A stretch of 64,000 nucleotides of DNA. Source: Lycorma delicatula (taxonomy: Eukaryota; Arthropoda; Insecta; Hemiptera; Fulgoridae). Each line of letters opens with the position of its first letter. Position 1 is the stretch's first letter. The notes under the pieces are model-generated. The model worked only from the letters and a program-made list of their open reading frames with translations. It had not been told where the DNA came from and did not search any database. Shown here one piece after another: positions 11,954 through 21,800 of this stretch. Made by a program: the position numbers and the translations under genes. The DNA lies in the NCBI RefSeq assembly GCF_047948215.1, contig NC_134457.1:86755398-86819397 (forward strand), in the 5' to 3' direction.

Positions 11954-12736
11954 CTAACCATCAAGAGAGTTGAAGTACGTCTCAACAGCTCTTATATAGC
12001 AACCGCACTCCTTACTGTTGACTGAATGTCTATGACTTTTGCGCAACTTTTTACAGTTGACCCAAGACGGAGCCTCCTTCTTAAAAGGACAGTCCTCCAG
12101 CTTGTGGCCTTCCTCACCACAATACCCGCAGACTGATGTGTATTTGCAGAATTTTACCTTATGGCCGAAACGGCAACACTTAAAACATCGCTGCACGTCA
12201 AGGTAATCCTTGACGCTGCAGGTTGCAAAGTCAATGAAAATCCTACCCTCAGACACAAATTTCTTGTGGAGACCAGCGCCTAGTTTGAAAACACCGTGAT
12301 ACCGTGGGGCATCAAGCTTGCCAGTTTTGAAAACCAGCCTACACTCTTTCTTGAACGTCGCCTCGTCGAAGTCAGTGTTCTGTTCTCTGAAGAGAGACAG
12401 AACATCTTCGTCGGAGAGATTCTGCTCGATGTTATACACAATGACACGGGGCATACGTTCCCGCTTGGGATCAACCTGCACCTCCAATTTCTTTACCGCT
12501 GGAGACTCCGAGAGGATACGGAGAGTCTTCTTGTTGTCAGCAACAACCACCAGACCCTTGCTGGTCTCCTTGATATCCCTAGTTCTGAGATTTTTTTTTC
12601 GGCTGTCACGAAGGTAAACCTGGAAATCTGGCCTCAATTCTTTTCTTGTAGTCTTCGAGTCCTCCGCCTTATTAATGAAGATAACCTCCGGTTTGTGTTT
12701 CTTAGTTACTTTGCTGGCTTCCCGCATGGATTTCAC
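11954..12736 (-). CDS. ORF1 (gag-like) of the R1-type LINE, open part
   Basis: This is an open frame of 260 residues. The C-terminal third holds two zinc knuckles: CFKCCRFGHKVKFC and CGYCGEEGHKLEDC, both C-x2-C-x4-H-x4-C. A degenerate third follows (NCKKLRKSHRHS...KEC), in which the residue where a first Cys is usual is Trp. The product would bind RNA in the retrotransposition particle. An upstream frame (13128-12901, ending WTTSFNF) is the separated N-terminal part, and stops and frameshifts divide the two, so ORF1 as a whole is broken. The plus-strand frames across this region are antisense shadows. Confidence 0.75.
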   Translation of the reverse strand: MKSMREASKVTKKHKPEVIFINKAEDSKTTRKELRPDFQVYLRDSRKKNLRTRDIKETSKGLVVVADNKKTLRILSESPAVKKLEVQVDPKRERMPRVIVYNIEQNLSDEDVLSLFREQNTDFDEATFKKECRLVFKTGKLDAPRYHGVFKLGAGLHKKFVSEGRIFIDFATCSVKDYLDVQRCFKCCRFGHKVKFCKYTSVCGYCGEEGHKLEDCPFKKEAPSWVNCKKLRKSHRHSVNSKECGCYIRAVETYFNSLDG

Positions 12737-12900
12737 TATGTCAGCATAGCGCTGGGGCCTGTATTACTACCTACGGAACCACTTTAGCTTCCTGGGGCTG
12801 GGAAGCCAAAGTTTCAAAACCTTCCACTATCGCACAGAGGGCCTTTTTGATCTTCTGAGGGATAATTTGCCTCGTACCCATGCCGACACTCTTGGCAAAT

Positions 12901-13128
12901 TTAGAAATTGAAAGAGGTAGTCCAGGTCTCTCTGGGCTGCCTGAACCAGCGGGGCAGAACTGCTGGGTTTGCCCTTCTAAAAGCTTCCACTACAGGGTTA
13001 ACCCGGGAGGATGTCCCTGTAACCATCTCCGATCCTTCGCTACCTGTTAAGGAGATCGACGGTAAAGGGTCGGGCCTCTTCTTCTGCCTGGACTTCCTAA
13101 CTATGTCGGTAAATCCTGCACCATGCAT
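12901..13128 (-). pseudogene. N-terminal part of the R1 ORF1, separated by stops
   Basis: This is a 75-residue frame starting MHGAGFTDIVRKSRQKKR, basic and then Ser/Pro-rich, as usual for the N-terminus of LINE ORF1 proteins. A stop follows FNF. Reading on in other frames gives FAKS and RQIIPQKIKKAL, which continue the protein toward the 260-residue frame. The break is a stop plus frameshift, so it is not a separate gene. Confidence 0.5.
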
Positions 13129-13639
13129 GGCCGGAGATATCCTATCGTTTTCACCTAGCAGAACAACTAATTCTCACTATCTTCCCCCTACCATCTGGTT
13201 GAGCGAATCCACAATGTGACTACTGCCTGCAGCGAGTACGGGCAGATGGGAAAACCTTCTGTATTCCCCTAAAACTCTTTGAACCTCTTGGCTACTACTG
13301 GATCAGTTCAAAAACCACAGATTACGGCCCTCACTGAGAAGAACGCAAGCAGGACTAGGGAGTATTCCCTTGCTTATTATAGGGTCTTGCGACCAGGAGT
13401 CATTGCCACCTTTCAGCCGCGATGAGGCAGGTTCACGTTGTATAAATATAACCCTGATACTTCCATAGAAGTCAGATATGACAAGTCTAAAACCAAAAAG
13501 TGCTGACTGTGTCCGTAGTCTGAGAATCAGTAAAAGCCTCGATACTGCTGGAAGGTGCACACTCAACTAGCAGCCAAAAAATCACTGTGAATAGACTCAA
13601 GCCACAGCTCTCCGGATGCACTTGAGTAGACCAAAGTTA

Positions 13640-14540
13640 CTATGTGGAATTCAGCATATTCCTGAAGAATGGCATCAATATTGAATAATGGAAACAAACA
13701 GCCATCCAATCCATTAACTCATGCTGTTGACATAAATATTAAATATTGATGCTGTTGGCATCAATATTAAAAGTAATAAAATATAAACAGCATATGTGGC
13801 AAGTTTGCAATGATCTGAAAGTTGCTGCACTACTTCTTGGTTTACAAAATATTGTTGTTTATTTTGTCTTTGAGACAGTCATGATAAAAAAGCATTTCCA
13901 AGTAAAGAACTGGACATTGCAACAGAAATTTGTGGCTGGTGGGAAAAATGTAAAACATTTATCATTAATTGAGAGCGATAAAAATCATACGTCTGCCACT
14001 TCACATAAAACTTTGACTCATGAAAAATTTTTTCAAGGCACAAGACAAAGATGGACCAGGATTTAATCATATAAAAATAAGTTTTCCAAAGTTGAGTGAC
14101 AGTAAGCTCAAGAAGGGTATATTTATAAGTCTGCAAATCAAGAAACTGCTTAAAAGACTCAACTTTTGACTATAAACTTAGTGAATGTGAACTAGCTGCA
14201 CGGTATAAAGATGTTGTAAATGGTTTTTTAGGCAACAGAAAACATGAAAACTATGTATTTTTGGTTAATAAGTTGTTAGAAATCTACAAACATGTAGGAT
14301 GTAGGATGTCATTCAAAATTCATTTCCTACACTTCCACCTAGACTTTCTCCCTGAACATTTGGGTTCTACCAGCAATGAGCAAGGAAAGCGTTGCAATCA
14401 GGATATTCTAATTATGGAGTATCAGTAACTAAGGAAGATAGGATCCTGGAATGTGACTGTTGGGATGGGTGACTATTGTTGGTTTTTGTTTAGAGAGACT
14501 GATCAAACAAGCAAAAATGTGTCCACATATTATACAAATT
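13640..14540 (+). pseudogene. Family X copy 1, right (C-terminal) fragment
   Basis: In plus-strand frames this reads NNGNKQPSNPLTHAVDI, IKYKQHMWQVCNDLKVAALL, LPLHIKL-LMKNF, KAQDKDGPGFNHIK, then SFKIHFLHFHLDFLPEHLGS, NEQGKRCNQD and GDYCWF. The copy at 48600 reads MSLKIHFLHSHLDFFPDNFG in the matching place. It has stops and single-base shifts and is a pseudogene. Together with 9490-9840 it is one copy split by the R1-type LINE. Confidence 0.65.
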
Positions 14541-14569
14541 AAAGGTAAACAATTTCAATGATTTAGACT

Positions 14570-16010
14570 TTTAGAAACTGTTATTTTAAAATTGTATTAA
14601 TGTATTTCAATTTATCTATGTTTGAACAAATAAAAATTTAGTTGATATAAACGAATATACATAAATAATTTTTTTTTTAAATATTAATTTCAGTGATTAT
14701 ACGTTTATTGGTAAATAAATTGTATCTTAAAAAAATGTGACGTATATGTAAATTCTGATAACAATTTTGAATTCAGCACTCCAAAATTAGTTAAAATCAC
14801 TATGTACGATTCCAGGTACATGAAAATGGTTTTTTTTTTTTTACTAGTGTGATTAAAAAATTATTTTTTTATTTTATATTATTGTAATTCTTTTGAGTTA
14901 ATTGACTTTTATTGTTTGTTTATTTTAAGCATTACTAAGAATTTCCTAGAATGATTTTTTAATCCAGTAAAAGTTTTAAAAATAAGCACTCATCCAATTC
15001 AGAAATTATAAAATATGGTTAACACTACATATGTCAGAGAAGTAATTTATACGGCATCAAAATTCTTCCTTGTATTTTTTTATTTATCTGTTGAGGTTAA
15101 GTTTTTTGATTATAGAGGATACAAGTATTATTATACAAGTATTACTATTATCTAAACAAAACCAGAAATAACATTTTTTAGATATTTTTATACTTCTTTC
15201 TGAACATTATTATTTATTGATAAATAAATCAATCATTATAATTAGAAATATTCTGCTGAACTATTAATATTCTACAGCAAAATTTCAAACTGCTACATGG
15301 ATGTACTTGTGTATTACAAGTGGGATCAGTAAAATATACAAGAAGCCAGTTTGATCATTAGTTAAGAAAAAATTTATATACATTCTAAACTTGAATTGTT
15401 ACATGTATACTTAAGTATAAGGCCATACTTATATGTAGAAAGTTAATATATCCCATATACCCATAATAGCAAATTTGGATATATCCATAATTCTTAGAAT
15501 TATACCAGTTTAATATAATGATAAAAAATACATGATTCTTTCAATTACTGCTAGTTTTCTTTCTAGTGAATTAATGTGTATTCCTACAGTATATTAGTGT
15601 TCATCTCTGTATTGTTTTCTTAATAACCGTTTGGTTCGTTCAAGACAAAAATTGACTGAGATGAGACAGTTTCAAAATAACATCAATTTAATCAAATTAT
15701 AATGTTATCAGTCTTAACATTGAGCCAATATTTCATAGGAACTTCATTTTAAAGTAAAAAGATATTTCTTACATTTCATCTGACAAATTTATCATACAGC
15801 AATCAAAAAGGCTAAATCAAAGAAACTTTTATAAGCTTTAAATAACAGCCTTGATAAAAGGCTTATTTGTGCAAAAAATACATTTTCTTCTTCCCTCCTG
15901 TAAATCTGACTGTTTATTCTATTGATTGTGCTGTGGGCTTACTAATTTTGTTTTACTTGATGATATCACCACATAAGATTGAAGCTTATATATGGGATAT
16001 GGAGATAAAT
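14570..16010. other. AT-rich intergenic stretch, nothing recognised
   Basis: This has very high A/T content with runs of T and A and no coding segment or repeat that I can identify on either strand. Confidence 0.6.
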
Positions 16011-16014
16011 TTTG

Positions 16015-16110
16015 TAGTGTATGAAAAATGCCATGCCTGACTGGATTCGAACCCAGGACTTACAGATGAAAAGCTGAGATGCTACCACTCTGCCACAGTG
16101 ATTGGAACTA
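16015..16110 (-). repeat. SINE family B copy (tRNA-derived)
   Basis: The minus strand reads TGGCAGAGTGGTAGCATCTC (A-box region), then CCTGGGTTCGAATCCAGTCA (B box), then GGCATGGCATTTTTCATAC. The anticodon-stem region does not fold as a canonical cloverleaf. The same 3' body (GCATTTTTCATAC..TACAAAATTT) recurs at 45372 and 28140, so this is a SINE and not a tRNA gene. Confidence 0.7.
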
Positions 16111-17288
16111 CTTTTTCCTAAGAAAGTAAATAAAAATGAACATTTATACCAATATTTATTTTTTTATTAAAAAATGATACTTTTTTACTAGAATAATTTG
16201 TAAGCAATCACAACAGACAAAGTGTCTTAAATCATCTGATTTGATGGCATACCTGCATATTTTTCACTGATCATGTTTGTTATTTGGTCCTTCACTGTGT
16301 ATTGTCATTAAGTTGTTTATATAATCTTGACTGTTGTCACTTTGTTACTATATCATGTGTTAATTTTTCTGTTGCACTTTTTTCAAAAGATGTTTTATAG
16401 TGACTCAGTGAAGAATTTTATATAGTTAAACCAGTCATAACACAGCTTAAGGATAATGAGTATATGGAACAGACTGACAAAACATTATTTAAAAAATGTT
16501 TGCCATTTTGGGCATCTACATGTAGCAATTAAAAAGAATCAATTAATTGTACGAGTACATGAACACAGCATTAATAGTAATAACTCAATTATAGCATACA
16601 GAAAATGTTTAATATTACTGCAAGAAGTAGAACTGAATAGCAGGCACAGAGCATTATCACTGCATTTACTTATCCTCATCTCTTTCTTTTAACTAATTTC
16701 TGCAGTTATAATTTGCTATAACAAATTTGCTATAATTTGCATGGTTACTTCTGTTTAACACAAATCCTTAACAAGTATTTATGAAAACAACCAGAAATGA
16801 TTGATAAATTGTATTTTATGTATGCATTATTAGTATAAACGAACTTGAGAACTTTTGCATAAGTAGTAGTAGAATTCTCTTATATTCTAAGAGTAGAGAT
16901 TGTTTATTCCATAGAAGAATTTTTAAGTTTTTAGAAGAAACTTTAAAAACGTTAATATTATATAGATTAATTAATAACCAGAATAAAGACAACAATTACA
17001 AAAATGTGGTATATAAACCCTTCTGGTTGGTGAGAGTGAGCATCACCTCAAATCAAAGAAATGAGATCAAAACCTTGATTTTAAATTAAAAAGAAACCTA
17101 ACATATGACAATAATGGGTTGTTGCATACTACTGTCATTACATAAACAGTTCAATAACAAAGTCCCACATTGTAACCAGAGTTCTGATTCAGGGTCAGTT
17201 AGATGAAAATAGGCTATACATTAAGAATGAAATATTGCCCTTTCTCTACAAGCGCCAATATTCACTCAGGCTGACCAAGTTTCATAAT

Positions 17289-17475
17289 TAAATACTAGAT
17301 CGTGGATACCGGTGTTCTTTTGTGGTTTGGTTTCAATTAACCACATCTCTCAGGAGGACTGATCTGTGAATGTACAAGGCTACACTTCATTCACATTCAT
17401 ACATATCCTCATTCATCCTCTGAAGTAATACCTTACGGTGGTTTTGGAGGCTAAACAGGAAAAAAAAGAAAGTTT
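17289..17475 (+). repeat. SINE family A copy, 5' truncated
   Basis: It starts AATACTAGATCGTGGATACC and continues TTGTGGTTTGGTTTCAATTA, then CATCCTCTGAAGTAATACC, ending GGAGGCTAAACAGGAAAAAA. The tRNA-like head is missing, as expected for 5' truncation on retrotransposition. Confidence 0.75.
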
Positions 17476-18561
17476 CATAACTGATTTTATTTAATTTTTC
17501 AAAGGGGCAAAGTGCAGTCTTCTCTAAACTACTCTCCTTTGGAGTATTACATCTTTCCTAACTTATTACAGTGCAGGACTAATTAGTAAAAGACAGTTGC
17601 CTAACACTTATTGCAAACCTGAGCAATTAACTTTGCAATATATCTTTATATTTATATGCATACTTTATAATGATGGTGAAATACAGTACACTATACTTGC
17701 CTGGATGTATTTTTTATTACAAACAGAATTATTTGCTCCCTTTTTTTAACACATTTGCCAAAACACTGAAGTGATTCTTTGTTTTCATTTTTAAAAGTAT
17801 TTTAGTCAAAGTCACTACCAATAATAAGATGGGCTTTCAAAAATAGCTCTAACAAAGATTAATTGTTTAGAAAATAAACCTTACAAAAAAAAATTACAAA
17901 TGAGTGAAAAGAAGAAGAATTACAAATGAGTGAGTCTTAATGATTAGATTTTGACCAAGTATTTACCCGAAGAATAAATTATAGATACAGAATGACTACT
18001 GCATATCCCTAATATTATTACTAAAGCTATTGAAAAATACATGTTTAAACAAACAATTTTTCATAAATGATATGAGAAATGTGACATAAGAAAAATTTTA
18101 TTTGAAAAAAAGTTGAGGAATAAGTGCTTTTCAAATAAATAAGTGGACTTACTGAAAACTGTATTATTTACTTTACAAATTAAATTTTTAACTACATCCA
18201 CAAATGAGATTCAATAGCTTTTAAATGTACTTATTTCCTCAACATTTTTTCAGCTTCTACAGCTTTATAAAAAAGAATCCATTAATAAATTGCAAGAAAT
18301 ATTATTAATTTATTAAAATGCCCTGCTTTATAAATATAAAAGATTCTTTTAAGGAAATACAGTAGCTGGTATTTTCCCTGATCTAATGAAAATACAATCC
18401 AAAGCTACCAACACTGTGAAATAAGGAAATCAGAACCTGTAAGTTAAGGGAAGGAAATTTTATTTACATAAGGGAATTTCTGAAACAAACTTTTTTTAAA
18501 CACTCACAGAAATCCACAATAAAAGTAAATAATGATGTACTATGGTGAAGGCAATGGAAAG

Positions 18562-18567
18562 TTTATT
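18562..18567 (-). promoter_or_regulatory. Candidate polyadenylation signal of the alpha-2/delta gene
   Basis: AATAAA on the minus strand, about 130 nt past the stop codon. Another AATAAA overlaps the stop itself (18701-18696). AATAAA is frequent by chance in DNA this AT-rich. Confidence 0.3.
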
Positions 18568-18696
18568 TTTTACTTTTACTTGAAACATTTTAAAAATTAT
18601 TTCATTAAAATGTACAGAGTAGAAAAATAAATAAATAAAAACAGAACATACATTATATTACATATTTAGACAAACAAGTAGTTTATGTGGTACAGT

Positions 18697-18816
18697 TTAT
18701 TTAACAATATTAGGATCATTTATAACAGCCAGTATTGCTTGAAACATTATGAAAATCAGTGTTATCCAGTTTAAGTTCAGATTAGTAGCTCTGCCACAAG
18801 TTATAATTTCATTTTC
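18697..18816 (-). CDS. CACNA2D: alpha-2/delta terminal exon m (120 nt)
   Basis: The acceptor is TGTTACAG. It encodes ENEIITCGRATNLNLNW, then a hydrophobic stretch (ITLIFIMFQAILAVI) and a short tail NDPNIVK before TAA. EN..xxCG follows HP in the family, and a C-terminal hydrophobic segment with little cytosolic tail suits a GPI anchor signal or single membrane pass. It lies 6.3 kb beyond exon l. Confidence 0.88.
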   Translation of the reverse strand, partial: ENEIITCGRATNLNLNWITLIFIMFQAILAVINDPNIVK

Positions 18817-21800
18817 CTGTAACATAAATTTAAATTATATTACAATATTATAGTAAAAAAAATAAATTAAATAAAAAAGAACAAATAGTGGTAAAATCTT
18901 TGGCTTTGATCGTTGTAATTTTTCTGTAAAATTGATTCTCTTTTTATCACCTGAAAATTATCATGATGCAGAGCAGAATATAATCATTTAGCAACAATGA
19001 CATAAGTAAAATGAAAATCATTATCAGCATCTGCCTTAATCATCATAAATGAGAAAAAATATTTTACAAATTTTATCTTTTTTTTATTCTAATTACTTTA
19101 ATTCTGACTTCATCATGGAGTACAGACACCCCATAGTGCACCACCATCTTTCAAAGAAGTAAGAGGTAAAGTGGAAGAAAGTAAAACAAACATAGGGGTC
19201 TTGAACTTACAGAATGTAATAAGGATCTACAGAATTCTGTAGAACCTATGTACTCTATGGGCCTACAGAATGAAATAAATTGCCAACAAATCTGAAATAG
19301 GATGATGATAGATTATTTTGAAACTTTTAAAGAACAATGTTTTGAAATAACAGTCAGCACACATACTTCAAAACAGATAAAATTGATAAAATACAAAAAT
19401 GAAAATAAAATTTTGTAACAAAATAAAACTAATCTAACTAAAAGATTTCACAAAACTTAGTAATTCATTTTTTTTTTATTTTAAAATACCCATTTATAGT
19501 CCATATTACATTTAACCCTTGAAATTATTTACATAAGTACCACCATATATTTATTTATTGTTGATTTAAAAATGAATAAAGAATATTGAGTTCTTTGGTA
19601 ACATTTGTAAATCACTGTATAATTATGATACTTATCTTTGAGAAATATTACATGAATATTTCAAAAAAGTGGTGGAATGGGCCATACTATAATTTTGCTT
19701 ATAATTTCAATATCAATTATTAAAAAAGTCCCAGCACACTACATTTTTATGTCACCATATCATTAATTGTCACCTTCTATCATAAAGTAATATTTTCACT
19801 AGTTGTATTCAGCAAGTCTGCAGGTTAGAGGTAGAATACTGCAATGTTTTCTTTGTATTTACTCTCATTAAAGAGACAGCCTTTGCTCGGTGTGCTATTG
19901 TATTTTTTTTAAAATAATTTTTTAATTTAATTTTGAAATGTCAAATTTTCATAGAAGATTTTTTTAAATTTAACAGATAAGTTTTGTTATATTTGTGACT
20001 TTTGTAATGAAATCACAAGGTAGATCTAGAACAGAAGAATTGAAAAGACAATATATTTTGTTTGTAAAATTTGAGACCAAGTAAAAACTGGGACTCCTCT
20101 AATTTATTGTATAAGCTGTAATATGACTCTCATTCAGTAAATGAAAGGCAGTTCTATGCCATTTGCTGTCCCTGTGTGAGTATGAGACTACTAATCATTT
20201 TGATGATTGCTATTTTTATCTTATGAATGAGAAGAATATTCAAAAGGTAAAAACATAATATTGAATAACTGTGCCAAACACTCTTAGAATGGTCTCTCAT
20301 GAAGGCTTATGAATATCAATTCCACCATTGAAACAGGAAGATATTAACTTTTTGAACTACAAAACCAGAATGGCAACTTTTTATTAATTTATCTAAATAA
20401 AACTAAAAGCTGTAGTTTTATTCCACAACAGCAACAAAAAAGTCATCTACACCAGTTTGTTATTCAGTTTCAGAGAACCATAATATGGTTGCCATTCTGA
20501 ACACAATTAAGTATAAATCATTTAATTGGTGGGTTTGTTGGGATTTGATGATCTTGGCTATAATAATGGGCCATTAAAGTTTTTTCACAAAGATTGCTAA
20601 CTTTTATATTTATGGGATAAGAGAATAATACAGCAGTATTCTGAAAGAAAAATTGGCCAAAGAAAACTTCTTTTGAATTAGGGGATCAAAATGTTTTGTT
20701 GAACACCTCTTGCTGAACCCAAGAAGATTCTTCCTCTGCTTCCCATTAAAATTGGATTGATGAAAATATTGTATAGGTAAAGAAAGCTTCAGATATTAAA
20801 GAGAAAGTTTTCCAGAAATTAAGCAAAACCAAATTAAAGAGGGTTCATTTACTGAGCCTGAAATTAGAAAAGTGGGATTGTGATCCTGCTTTTGAAGGAA
20901 AAGCTAGCCAAAAGGAATGAGCAGTGTGAAATTTATTTGGTAATAAGAGGATCTTTGGACAACAAAAAAAAAGAAAATCACAAAACCCTAATACAAGAGC
21001 TTTTTAAGTCCTCCCAAGCCATGGCATGTTGTTGCTAAAAATACACTTCCTACTTTTGCGTAAAAATTTCTTTCTGAGAAGTCTTGGTATAGTTAGTGTT
21101 GAACAAGGAGAAAGGTTTCACCAAGACACTGGACCATGGATACCTGATACCAAGGCCACTGTTACCTAGTAATGATGGGTGACTACTGCAAGTTTGTAAA
21201 AAAAAATGTTTGATTCCATATAGAAGAAATAAGAAAATGTTATCGCAGTTGGATATCTTAACATTATTTAGATATTTTTCTTTTTACACAGCCTAATACA
21301 TGATTATGTAGTTGAATAAAAACTTATTTTATGATAAATAAAATATTCTAAAGTGCTCCAACTGTTATTTTTTGCTATATTTTATGTCACGTACAGTATT
21401 GTTCATAATAAAAAACTATATATGATACAGCTTTATTGAAATTATTTTTAAACTTTCTGTTGAAAGATTAAATATAAATAGATAGTCTCATTGATGTTTT
21501 AACACAAAAAAGTGTTTTCCTTTATTACTGTATGGATTAAATATACTATATTAAATATCTTAGATGAATATTTAATATTTTCATACTACCTATATAACTC
21601 TTTCTAATGCAATTTTCATATATATTTTACCAATTGTTTTAAAAAAAAGATAATAGTTTCATTATATTATGTTGAAAATGAATAATTGTGACGACTAATA
21701 ACACAACTGGCTATGTACAATTTTGAAAAAAATTAGATTTTACTTTTGTATTATAACTTGGTAACCCTGGCATCAGAATCTGAGAGTATTATTTTCAAAA

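Larger units (their letters stand above)
9850..13630 (-). mobile_element. R1-clade non-LTR retrotransposon, internally deleted
   Basis: This GC-richer block (visibly nearer 50% than the surroundings) is read on the minus strand. The 5' untranslated part is about 13630-13130, ORF1 remnants lie at 13128-11954, ORF2 remnants at about 11900-10744, and a 3' tail with hairpins at 10740-9850. ORF1 has CCHC knuckles. ORF2 keeps only RT motifs near the YADD box and the C-terminal cysteine region. The endonuclease and early RT domains, some 2 kb, are missing, while both outer regions are present. It interrupts a family X copy. Confidence 0.75.

Noticed and set aside
12296..12787. Plus-strand open frame of 163 residues
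   Set aside because: It is antisense to the LINE ORF1 with its CCHC knuckles; the composition is that of a shadow frame.
16015..16110. A genuine tRNA gene
   Set aside because: A- and B-box matches are good, but no clean anticodon or acceptor stem forms, and the downstream body is repeated elsewhere, which marks a SINE.
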